64,000 nt of DNA from Myxococcales bacterium (lineage in GTDB: Bacteria > Myxococcota_A > Polyangia > Polyangiales > Ga0077539). The notes below the pieces were generated by a model. It did no database searches and had not been told where the DNA came from. It saw only the letters and a program-made list of their open reading frames with translations. The first letter of the stretch is position 1. Each line of letters opens with the position of its first letter. The position numbers and the translations under genes are program-made. Positions 57,102-64,000 of the stretch are shown one piece after another. The DNA is taken from assembly GCA_030652255.1 (NCBI GenBank), contig JAUSAZ010000177.1:62001-126000 (forward strand), read 5' to 3'.

Positions 57102-58742
57102 ATGGAACGTCGTAGCCAAGCCCGCGCCCAGACCGGCGCCTTCGTCGCCATCGCCATCGTGGCGGTCGTACTGCTCAACATCCTCGCGGTGAAGGTGCTG
57201 CACGCCCGCATCGACCTGACCAAGCGCGGCCTGTACTCCCTGTCGGAGGGCACCAAGCGCACGCTCGGTCGCCTCACCGACAACCTCACGATCACCATCT
57301 ACTGGACCCCGGATCAGCCCGCGCCCGCCAACGACGACGAGCGCCTGCTGCGCGAGCAGCTCGACGAGTACGTCGCCGCCAGCCGCGGCCGCCTCGAGGT
57401 GCGCTGGGTGCGCACCGACAACGACGAGCGCAAGCGCCAGGCCGAGGGCGCGAGCTGCACCAAGCGCGTGCTCCAGACGGTGAACACGGCGTCCGACCAG
57501 GCCAACCTCGCCGAGGTCTTCCGCTGCATCACCTTCTCGTACCTGCGCTCGACCGAGCAGATCGCCTTCGTGAACCCCGGCGTCGAGGGCATGGAGTACC
57601 AGATCACCTCCATCGTGAAGAAGATGATCGACCCCGAGCGGGCGATCGGCTTCCTCACGGGCCACGACGAGGGCTCGCCCGAGCAGGCGCTGCCGTACCT
57701 CTCGCGCATCCTCCAGGAGGCGCACCTCGGGTACACCACCCGCACCATCGACCTGCACGGCGGCGAGGAGGAGATCCCCGCGGACATCAAGGGCCTGGTC
57801 ATCATGGGCCCGTCGCGCCGCATCGAGGAACGCGAGCTCCGGCGCATCAACTCGTACCTGATGCGCGGCGGCTCGGTCGCCGTGTTCGCCGGCGGCACCA
57901 CCATCACCGGGTCGGACACCCGCCCCACGGCGGCGCGCGCCGAGCACAACCTCAACGGGCTGCTCGAGGGCTACGGCGTCACGATCAACCCCGACATCGT
58001 GCTCGACTTCCAGGCGAGCGACTCGGTGCAGGAGATCGAGCAGGGCCGGGCGCGCATCCCGATGTTCACCTACCCCGCCCTCGCGGCGCGGCGTGACGTC
58101 GGCGGCCCCGGCATCGACACGGCGCACCCGGCGGTGTTCCGCCTCCCGGGCGTCATCCTGCCCTTCGTGTCGTCGCTGACGATCAACAACGGCCGCGCGC
58201 GGGAGAACGGCACCGTGTTCACCGCGATCGGCCGCACCAGCGATCGCTCGGTGCTCCAGCGCGAGCGCTTCGAACTCGACGCGATCGAGCTGCTCCAGCG
58301 CCGTCAGCAGATCTTCGGCAACGCGCGGGCCTCGTACGTGGTCGGCGTCGCGCTCGAGGGCCAGCTCCGCAGCGCCTTCGCGGCCAACGACACGGACCAC
58401 CCCCCGGCGCACGCGACCCGCGAGCACCCGGCCCGCCTGCTCGTGGTGGGCTCGGGGAAGGTGTTCCACATCGACCAGCTGCGCGCGATCGCGCCGCTGC
58501 AGAACGGCATGCCGACCAACGTGCAGATGCTGCTCAACGTCTTCGACTGGCTGAGCCAGGACCCGGACCTCCTCGCGGTGCGCGCGAAGGACGTCTCGGA
58601 GCCCAGCCTCCAGGCGGTCACCGACACCAGGAAGCAGCTCTTCAAGTGGGGCAGCATCATCGGCCTGCCGCTGCTCGTGGGCGTGCTCGGCGTGGTGCTG
58701 ATGAACCTCCGCGCGCGAAAGCGCGCCGAGATCACCCTCTAG
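57102..58742 (+). CDS. GldG-like membrane protein of the ABC operon
   Basis: The 546-residue product has an N-terminal membrane anchor (FVAIAIVAVVLLNILAVKV) and then an RIDLTKRGLYSLSEGTKRTLGRL segment diagnostic of GldG/ABC-type uncharacterised proteins. A large extracytoplasmic domain with EYQITSIVKKMIDPERAIGFLTGHDE, and a C-terminal membrane helix (GLPLLVGVLGVVLMNL) ending in RARKRAEI, follow. In gliding Bacteroidota GldG forms a complex with GldA and GldF. Whether this operon supports gliding in this organism is open. It starts 2 bases after the permease stop, with GGAG upstream. Confidence 0.9.
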   Translation: MERRSQARAQTGAFVAIAIVAVVLLNILAVKVLHARIDLTKRGLYSLSEGTKRTLGRLTDNLTITIYWTPDQPAPANDDERLLREQLDEYVAASRGRLEVRWVRTDNDERKRQAEGASCTKRVLQTVNTASDQANLAEVFRCITFSYLRSTEQIAFVNPGVEGMEYQITSIVKKMIDPERAIGFLTGHDEGSPEQALPYLSRILQEAHLGYTTRTIDLHGGEEEIPADIKGLVIMGPSRRIEERELRRINSYLMRGGSVAVFAGGTTITGSDTRPTAARAEHNLNGLLEGYGVTINPDIVLDFQASDSVQEIEQGRARIPMFTYPALAARRDVGGPGIDTAHPAVFRLPGVILPFVSSLTINNGRARENGTVFTAIGRTSDRSVLQRERFELDAIELLQRRQQIFGNARASYVVGVALEGQLRSAFAANDTDHPPAHATREHPARLLVVGSGKVFHIDQLRAIAPLQNGMPTNVQMLLNVFDWLSQDPDLLAVRAKDVSEPSLQAVTDTRKQLFKWGSIIGLPLLVGVLGVVLMNLRARKRAEITL

Positions 58743-58771
58743 AAATCACTACGGCAGAAGCGAAAGAGCGA

Positions 58772-59905
58772 ATGAACTCCAAGGGCATCGGGATCGGTCT
58801 CGCGGTGGTGGTGGTGCTGGGCGGGGCGACGGCGTACGTCTATCGCCCGCAGACGGCGGATACGGCCAGCACGGCGGCGGTGAGCAACCCGTGGGGCCGC
58901 GTCGACGGGGCGCGGGTCGACCACGTGACGATCGTCCGCTCGTCGGGCCCGGAGGGGCAGCGCACCATCGAGCTGGAGAAGCGCAACGGCGCCTGGGTGA
59001 TGACCGCGCCCGGGCGCGGCCCCACCGAGGCGCGGGCGGCGGAAGACCTCGTCGACCGCTTCGCCAACATGAAGGTCACCGTGGTTCGCGCCCGCAGCGC
59101 GAGCAGCCACGCGGCCTTCGAGGTCGACGACGCCCACGCCACGCGCGTCACGCTGAAGAGCGGCGCGAGCACGACGGTCGACGTCTTCGTGGGCGCCTCC
59201 GTCGGGTCGGGCACGGCGGTGCGCGTCCCGGGTCGGCCGGAGACCTTCGAGGTCGATCAGTCGATCACCTCGATGGTGCAGCGCGACGCGCGCGACTGGC
59301 GCAACCGCGAGATCACCCACGCGAGCCGCGACGCCGTGCAGTCGGTGGAGTGGGTCAACCGCAACGGCACCTTCCGCTTCAACCGCGCCGGCGACTCGTG
59401 GACGCCCGCCGCGGGCACCACGGTCGAGCGGCTCGACACGGCGCGCATCGGCTCGCTGGTCGACTCGGTGGCCAACCTCCGCGCGACGGACTTCGCCCCC
59501 GAAGGCGGAGCGAGCGGCGTGGCGCCGGACAGCCCGCGGGTGACCCTCACCACGGGCGGCGGCGACGCGGCGACGCAGACCGTCACCGTGCGCCTGGGCA
59601 ACAACAGCGGGGACAACGAGTCCTTCGCGCAGCGCGAGGGCACCGACACGGTGTACGTCGTGACCCGCGCGATGGCCGAGTCGATCAACCCCGCGGTGAC
59701 GGCCTTCCAGACCCCGGTGGTGCCCGACGGTGGCGCCGCGGCGGACGCTACGGCGGCTCCGGCCGCACCCGCGGCTGCACCGGGTGGTATGCCGCCCGGG
59801 ATGCCCGGCGGGCCGGGCGGCGGCTCGCCGCAGATTCCCCCGGAGGTGATGGAGCAGCTCCGTCGCCAGCTCCAGCAGCAGGGCGCCGGCGGCGCGCCCC
59901 ACTGA
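58772..59905 (+). CDS. DUF4340-type envelope protein of the ABC operon
   Basis: The 377-residue product has an N-terminal anchor (GIGIGLAVVVVLGGATAYVY). A beta-rich periplasmic region follows, containing IELEKRNGAWVMTAPGRGPTEARAAEDLVDRFANMKV and later VEWVNRNGTFRFNRAGDSW, the repeated half-domains of DUF4340 proteins. It ends in a Pro/Gly-rich tail with GGMPPGMPGGPGGG. DUF4340 proteins usually accompany GldFG-like ABC systems; their role is unknown. It is followed by a hairpin that could end the operon. Confidence 0.85.
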   Translation: MNSKGIGIGLAVVVVLGGATAYVYRPQTADTASTAAVSNPWGRVDGARVDHVTIVRSSGPEGQRTIELEKRNGAWVMTAPGRGPTEARAAEDLVDRFANMKVTVVRARSASSHAAFEVDDAHATRVTLKSGASTTVDVFVGASVGSGTAVRVPGRPETFEVDQSITSMVQRDARDWRNREITHASRDAVQSVEWVNRNGTFRFNRAGDSWTPAAGTTVERLDTARIGSLVDSVANLRATDFAPEGGASGVAPDSPRVTLTTGGGDAATQTVTVRLGNNSGDNESFAQREGTDTVYVVTRAMAESINPAVTAFQTPVVPDGGAAADATAAPAAPAAAPGGMPPGMPGGPGGGSPQIPPEVMEQLRRQLQQQGAGGAPH

Positions 59906-59916
59906 CCTGATCCTCC

Positions 59917-59946
59917 CGCGGTCGGCGCCCCAGCGGGCCGACCGCG
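59917..59946. terminator. Hairpin between convergent genes, possible bidirectional terminator
   Basis: A perfect 10-base inverted repeat, CGCGGTCGGC and GCCGACCGCG, encloses a 10-base loop. It lies between the end of the ABC operon and the end of the transporter gene on the other strand. There is no U-rich tract, so it may act as a protein-dependent end or simply stabilise both messages. Confidence 0.5.
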
Positions 59947-59987
59947 AGCTCCTCCCTCCCTCCCATCACACCACCGCGGCGACGCCC

Positions 59988-60689
59988 TCAGCCGGACGAG
60001 ACCTTCAGCGGGTTGAAGTCCGTGTCGGTGTCGAACACGTCCTCGTGCTCGACGCGCTTCAGGTAGTTGACCACCACGTAGGTCAGCGGGGTGAAGAGGG
60101 TCTCGACCGCGACCTTGATGAGGTAGTTGTGCCACGCCACGTCGACGACGTTGGCGGTGCTCCAGATGCCGTAGAAGGCGAGCGGGTAGAACACCGCGCT
60201 GTCGACGCCCTGACCGACGACGGTGGAGCCGATGGTGCGCATCCACAGGTGCCGACCGCGGGTGAGCAGCTTCATCTTGGCGAGCACGAAGCTGTTGAAG
60301 AACTCGCCCACGACGTAGGCCACGAGGCTCGCCGCCACCACCCTCGGGAGCTGGCCCAGGATGGTGTGAAACGCGGCCTGGTGGGGCCAGTCCGGCGCCG
60401 GGGGCATCAGGTCGGCCACCACGAACACGATGGAGGTGAGCACGCCGCAGGCGAAGCCGATCCAGATCACCCGTCGGCTGCGGGCGTAGCCGTACACCTC
60501 GGTGAGCACGTCGCCGAAGATGTACGAGATCGGGAACACGAAGATGCCGCAGCCGAGCTTGAAGGGCCCGATCTGGGCGACCTTCGCGGACACGAGGTTG
60601 CTGGTGATCAGCGCGGTGACGAACACCCCGACGATGAGGTCGAAGTACCGGAAGCGCGGAGCGACAGGGCGGGTCGGGTCGTCGGCCAT
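59988..60689 (-). CDS. yhhQ: Queuosine precursor transporter (YhhQ/QPTR family)
   Basis: The 233-residue membrane protein has about six helices. It has the family words VTALITSNLVSAKVAQIGPF, PISYIFGDVLTEVYGYARSRRVIWIGF, and VLGEFFNSFVLAKMK (here VVGEFFNSFVLAKMK), followed by GSTVVGQGVDSAVFYPLAF. YhhQ imports preQ0/preQ1 for tRNA queuosine. No queuosine biosynthesis gene is in the window. No preQ1 riboswitch was recognised upstream. Start ATG 60689 gives the usual hydrophilic N-terminus. Confidence 0.9.
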   Translation of the reverse strand: MADDPTRPVAPRFRYFDLIVGVFVTALITSNLVSAKVAQIGPFKLGCGIFVFPISYIFGDVLTEVYGYARSRRVIWIGFACGVLTSIVFVVADLMPPAPDWPHQAAFHTILGQLPRVVAASLVAYVVGEFFNSFVLAKMKLLTRGRHLWMRTIGSTVVGQGVDSAVFYPLAFYGIWSTANVVDVAWHNYLIKVAVETLFTPLTYVVVNYLKRVEHEDVFDTDTDFNPLKVSSG

Positions 60690-60780
60690 GGTCGTGGGGG
60701 TTTCTGTACCGTGAGAGATGCCCCGAGCACCATCGGGGGTGCGGGGCGAGGCGACGCGTGGTAGCGCCACGGGTAGCGCC

Positions 60781-61386
60781 ATGACGTGTGGGATGTTGCT
60801 CGATCTGGAGTGGGAGGCCCTCGGCCGGTCGGTGCGCACGCGCGACCTCGAGGCGGCGGTGCACGTCGAAGACCGCATCGCCATCCCGGTGCGGATGCTG
60901 CCCGTGCTCCAGGGCGACGCGATGGGCGCGACGCTGCGCGAGGTGCTCGCGGCGCAGGGCTGGGAGGCGCAGCCCGACGGCTCGATGACCCGGGTGTTCG
61001 GCGGGGTGACGGCGACCCTCGACGCGGGCGCGGCGACGGTGACCCTGGTCCGCTCGGCGGACGCCACGGTCACCGCGACGGGCAGCGCGAGGGTCGTCGA
61101 GGGCGACGCCGTGGACGAAGCGCGCGCGGCCCGCGCGGCCGAGGCGCTCGCCGAGCGGGTGCTGGCAGGCCAGCGCGCGAAGGTCACCGCGCGCCTGGAG
61201 GCGGAGAACGTCGCGGCGCTCACGAGGGAGGAGGCGACGGTGCGCGCGGCGCTCCAGGAGGCCCTCAACCGGGTGTACCGAAAGGCCCTGGAGCAGAGGG
61301 CCCGGGAGCTCGGCGAGGTGGAGAGCATCGACGAGCGCGGCGACGTGCGGGGCGGCTACGAGGTCACGGTGGTGGTGAAGGCATGA
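60781..61386 (+). CDS. Hypothetical protein, first of a coupled small-gene pair
   Basis: The 201-residue product is unrecognised. Residues 5-100 look like an alpha/beta unit (MLLDLEWEALG, VTATLDAGAATVTLVRSADATVTATGSARV), and residues 110-190 are a long charged Ala/Glu/Arg helix, probably coiled coil, ending in a strand YEVTVVVKA. Other starts at ATG 60793 and 60718 cannot be excluded. Its last codon overlaps the ATG of the next gene (ATGA), so the two are co-translated and probably physically linked. Confidence 0.65.
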   Translation: MTCGMLLDLEWEALGRSVRTRDLEAAVHVEDRIAIPVRMLPVLQGDAMGATLREVLAAQGWEAQPDGSMTRVFGGVTATLDAGAATVTLVRSADATVTATGSARVVEGDAVDEARAARAAEALAERVLAGQRAKVTARLEAENVAALTREEATVRAALQEALNRVYRKALEQRARELGEVESIDERGDVRGGYEVTVVVKA

Positions 61387-61694
61387 AGGAGGGGAGGCAG
61401 AACCAGCGGCGGGTGACCCTGCGCTACCGGCAGGACGCGGTGACCGGCAGGGTGTCCCTCGTCATCGACGTCGAGGTGCCCGAAGACGAGATGCCGCACG
61501 AGCACCGCCATGACCTGAAGGAGATGGCCGAGGAGCTCCTGGGGATGCCCCTCGGGTCGCTGCCCGAGGGCACGGAGGTGAAGCTCAAGCCGCAGGGGGC
61601 GAAGCCCGCGGCGCAGGCGCCTGGCGACGAGCACGAGCACGAGCACGAGCACCCGCCGGCCGCGGCGCGCGAGGCGACGAAGCAGGGCTCTTGA
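61383..61694 (+). CDS. Small hypothetical protein with a His-Glu repeat tail
   Basis: The 103-residue product starts at ATG 61383, overlapping the upstream stop. Residues 10-70 look folded (VTLRYRQDAVTGRVSLVIDVEVPEDEMPHEHRHDLKEMAEELLG), and the tail contains HEHEHEHPP, a likely metal-binding Glu-His run encoded by perfect GAGCAC repeats. Its role may be tied to its partner, but no family is recognised. Confidence 0.6.
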   Translation: MKEGRQNQRRVTLRYRQDAVTGRVSLVIDVEVPEDEMPHEHRHDLKEMAEELLGMPLGSLPEGTEVKLKPQGAKPAAQAPGDEHEHEHEHPPAAAREATKQGS

Positions 61695-61729
61695 CCGGAG
61701 GCGCGGGCGGCGACGAGAGTGCCGCCGCC

Positions 61730-63037
61730 ATGAGCGAACTGCGCGACGCGATCGGGATCCTGCGAGAGACGAAGAACAAGTGGGAGCGGCGGGTTCCGCT
61801 GGTTCCTGACGAGGTGAGGGGGCTCGTCGCGGCGGGCATCGCGGTGCGCGTCGAGCGCTCGCCCACGCGCGCCCTGGCCGACGCGGATTTCGCCGCCGCG
61901 GGCGCCACCCTGGTCGACGACGCGACGGACTGCCGCTTCATCGTCGGCGTGAAGGAGGTCAAGACCTCGCAGGTGAAGCCGGGGCAGACCGTGATGTGCT
62001 TCTCGCACACCATCAAGGGGCAGTCGCACAACATGCCGCTGCTCGCGCACTTCATGAAGCAGGGCGCCACGCTCATCGACTACGAGGTCATCGTCGACGA
62101 CGCGGGCGTGCGGCAGGTCGCCTTCGGTCGCTACGCCGGCCTCGCCGGGGCGCACGAGACCCTCTGGACGCTCGGGCACCGGCTCGCCGCGCTCGGCCAC
62201 CCGTCGGCGCTCACGGGGCTCAAGCACGCCGTGGACTACCACGACCTCGCGGAGATGGTCGGGCACACCCGGGAGCTGCTTACCGAGCTGCGTAAGGAGG
62301 GCCCTGCCGCGCTGACGCCCTTCGTGGTGGCGGTGACGGGCGAGGGGCGCGTGTCGGGCGGGGCGCTGGAGTACCTCGACCTCGTGGGCGCCATCCCGTG
62401 CACCGTGGGCGAGGCCATCGCGCTGCCCACCGACTCGCCCGACGACCGCACGCTGCGGGTGTTGCACGTGAAGGACGCGGAGCTCTTCGTGACCGCGGGC
62501 ACGAAGCGCTTCGACTTCGCGAAGTACCTCGAGCACCCCGAGCGCTTCCTCAACGTCGGCGCGATGTACCTCCCCTACTGCCGCGCGCTGGTGAACGGTA
62601 GCTACTGGGACGCGCGCTTCCCGCGCCTGCTGGACGACTCCACGCTGCGGCGCATGTACGCCAACGGCACGCTTCCCCCGGCGCTAGGCGACGTGGCCTG
62701 CGACATCGACGGCGGCATCGAGTGGACCGTCATGGCGACGCAGAACGACGAGCCCGCGTTCGTGTACGACCCGGCGACCCGCAAGGCGACGGTCGGGGTC
62801 GCGGGCGAAGGCGTCGCGATCATGTCGGTGGACAACCTGCCGTGCGCGCTGCCCCGCGACGCGAGCTTCGACTTCAGCCGCGCGCTGGTGCCCTTCATCC
62901 GGGCCTTCTTCGAGGCGCGCTACGAGGGCGGGGTGGGCGGGCTCTCCCCGGCGCTCCAGAACGCCGTGGTGGTCGCCGCCGGGAAGCTCACGCCGCGGCA
63001 CCAGGGCCTCGCGAAGTTCCTGCCCGCCGAGGCGTAG
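61730..63037 (+). CDS. Lysine-ketoglutarate reductase-like enzyme (saccharopine-type, LKR domain)
   Basis: The 435-residue protein resembles the LKR half of eukaryotic aminoadipic semialdehyde synthase. It begins GILRETKNKWERRVPLVPDEV (the alanine-dehydrogenase/transhydrogenase-type N-terminus), has MCFSHTIKGQSHNMPLL and GRYAGLAGAHETLW, and ends in a Rossmann-type region with VAVTGEGRVSGGA. The saccharopine-cleaving half is absent. It would condense lysine and 2-oxoglutarate to saccharopine with NAD(P)H. Whether the reaction runs in biosynthesis or degradation is open. ATG 61730 is chosen over TTG 61691; the previous gene's stop is at 61692-61694. Confidence 0.82.
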   Translation: MSELRDAIGILRETKNKWERRVPLVPDEVRGLVAAGIAVRVERSPTRALADADFAAAGATLVDDATDCRFIVGVKEVKTSQVKPGQTVMCFSHTIKGQSHNMPLLAHFMKQGATLIDYEVIVDDAGVRQVAFGRYAGLAGAHETLWTLGHRLAALGHPSALTGLKHAVDYHDLAEMVGHTRELLTELRKEGPAALTPFVVAVTGEGRVSGGALEYLDLVGAIPCTVGEAIALPTDSPDDRTLRVLHVKDAELFVTAGTKRFDFAKYLEHPERFLNVGAMYLPYCRALVNGSYWDARFPRLLDDSTLRRMYANGTLPPALGDVACDIDGGIEWTVMATQNDEPAFVYDPATRKATVGVAGEGVAIMSVDNLPCALPRDASFDFSRALVPFIRAFFEARYEGGVGGLSPALQNAVVVAAGKLTPRHQGLAKFLPAEA

Positions 63038-63046
63038 AGAAGCCGC

Positions 63047-64000
63047 TCAGAAGTACAGCTGCGCCTGCACGCGCAGCTGGTTGCGCCCGTCGCCGAGCGA
63101 CTCGCCGGCCGTGTAGAACCAGTCGGCCTGGAGCTTCAGGTCGTGGCGCTGGAAGTACCAGCTCGCGCCGGCGCCGAGCTCTCGCAGCCGCTGGAGCGCC
63201 GGGTCGGTGCCCGCGCTGGGGTAGATCTCGCCCCAGCGCGCGGACAGCTCCATGTGCTGCGTGAAGAGCCAACCCGCCTGGACGTAGTAGCCGAAGCCCG
63301 AGCGGGAGTACTCCCGGAGGGGCGCGCCCGCGGTGCCGAGCTCGTGGAAGTCCACGTCGGCGCGGCGGTAGAGCCCCTCGGCCTGGAGCGACACGCCCCG
63401 CCACTTGAACTGGAGGTCGACGGCGGCGTGCAGGGTGTCGAAGCCCTGGCGGAAGCTGTCGCCGAAGGTGCTGCGCGCGCGGCGGGTGTTCTGGTTGTAG
63501 GCGACCGCGGCGCCGATCGCGAGGCGGGGTGTGGACCGCCGCTGGACGTCGGCCTCGACGAGGTCGTCGTAGTCGCCGAGGGGCGCGACCTGGATGCGCG
63601 CCACCCAGAGCAGCCCGCTGGTCTCCGACAGGCGGTTGCGCCCGTCGCCGCCGAAGACGCCGAGCGCGTACGAGAGCCTGCCCCCGAGGCCGAAGAGGTC
63701 GGCGGAGCGCAGCGTGACGCCCACATCACGGTCGAGGTTGAACTCCGCCACGGCGCTGGAGCGGTCGACGAACTGCTGGGCCGACGACGAGATCACCCGC
63801 TGGCGACCGAAGGGGACCTTCATCTGGCCGGCGCGCACGTTGAGGTCGCGCAGCGGGCTCCAGGTGAAATAGGCGTCACGCAGCGGCAGCCGGAGGTCGG
63901 GCTCGGTGTCGAGGTTCGAGAACGCCAGCTGGATGTTGTAGGTGAGCGTCTCGCCGAGGGCGTTGCCCTGGAGCACCACGCGCATCCGGCGCACCTGGAA
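63047..64000 (-). CDS. Phosphate-selective porin-like protein (OprP/OprO family), N-terminus beyond the window
   Basis: The C-terminal 317 residues of an outer-membrane beta-barrel are visible. They contain many amphipathic strands ending in aromatic residues, the OprO/OprP-like segment LRDAYFTWSPLRDLNVRAGQMKVPFGRQRVISS, and a final VQAQLYF with terminal Phe, the usual signal for barrel insertion. The coding frame continues past the right edge, so the signal peptide and first strands are missing. Such porins import phosphate or other anions; specificity cannot be read here. It is convergent with the LKR-like gene, 9 bases away. Confidence 0.85.
   Translation of the reverse strand, partial: FQVRRMRVVLQGNALGETLTYNIQLAFSNLDTEPDLRLPLRDAYFTWSPLRDLNVRAGQMKVPFGRQRVISSSAQQFVDRSSAVAEFNLDRDVGVTLRSADLFGLGGRLSYALGVFGGDGRNRLSETSGLLWVARIQVAPLGDYDDLVEADVQRRSTPRLAIGAAVAYNQNTRRARSTFGDSFRQGFDTLHAAVDLQFKWRGVSLQAEGLYRRADVDFHELGTAGAPLREYSRSGFGYYVQAGWLFTQHMELSARWGEIYPSAGTDPALQRLRELGAGASWYFQRHDLKLQADWFYTAGESLGDGRNQLRVQAQLYF

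Noticed and set aside
61629..61656. CRISPR-like or regulatory short tandem repeat (GAGCAC)
   Set aside because: The repeat is in frame and encodes the Glu-His run of the small protein, without spacers.
60781..61694. Assignment of the coupled small genes to a FtsH/MoxR/vWA ternary system
   Set aside because: The idea came from general resemblance only. No FtsH, MoxR or vWA gene is adjacent, and no diagnostic motif could be pointed out.

Overview
The window is very GC-rich (roughly 70% by eye) and densely coded on both strands. It most resembles a myxobacterium (Myxococcota, perhaps Polyangia). The signs are many predicted lipoproteins with Asp/Ala-rich linkers just after the lipobox, a eukaryotic-type Ser/Thr kinase with a PEGA-like tail, a pseudokinase, an NtrC-type regulator with a multi-domain histidine kinase, OmpA/TPR lipoproteins and a T6SS baseplate module. 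No species is named; that is inference from gene content.

Layout. 1-1000: the tail of an RsmA-like methyltransferase gene, an exported protein and a serine tRNA. 1005-6141: an SNF2-family ATPase, a coupled unknown gene and a convergent protein with three Tudor-like repeats plus a zinc ribbon. 6263-16561: OmpA-family and TPR lipoproteins, a DTW-domain protein, HflX, a coiled-coil protein, HrpB, a histidine phosphatase, an alpha/beta-hydrolase lipoprotein and a Tat-exported Rieske protein. 16783-24777: surface proteins (Cys-rich lipoprotein, Flp-like prepilin, vWA lipoprotein, pectate-lyase-like lipoprotein, sulfatase-like lipoprotein) and a sugar-nucleotide epimerase-like enzyme. 24907-31325: an operon tssF-tssG-clpV-thiD. 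31326-38089: a lone phage-type Bet/RecT annealing protein with a LexA-like operator, a pseudouridine synthase, and a minus-strand run of lipoprotein, flavin reductase, unknown helical protein and Ser/Thr kinase. 38231-49026: an Fe-S protein, a lipid kinase, a MerR-like protein, 3-hydroxyacyl-CoA dehydrogenase, ArgJ, an FGE-like exported protein, a pseudokinase, a thiolase and an acyltransferase. 49043-55105: a coupled NtrC-type response regulator and histidine kinase, a YbjN-like protein, a Tat-exported Fam20/HipA-like kinase and a thioesterase. 55281-59905: a four-gene GldA/F/G-like ABC operon ending in a DUF4340-type protein. 59988-64000: a queuosine-precursor transporter, two small unknown genes, a lysine-ketoglutarate-reductase-like enzyme and a porin cut by the window edge.

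One pattern spans the window. More than a dozen genes without a Shine-Dalgarno sequence have a TANNNN -10-like hexamer ending 7-12 nt (most often 8) before the start codon, which suggests widespread leaderless transcription. The genes most worth following up are the exported Fam20-like kinase, the Bet protein with its SOS-box-like operator, and the SNF2/Tudor cluster.
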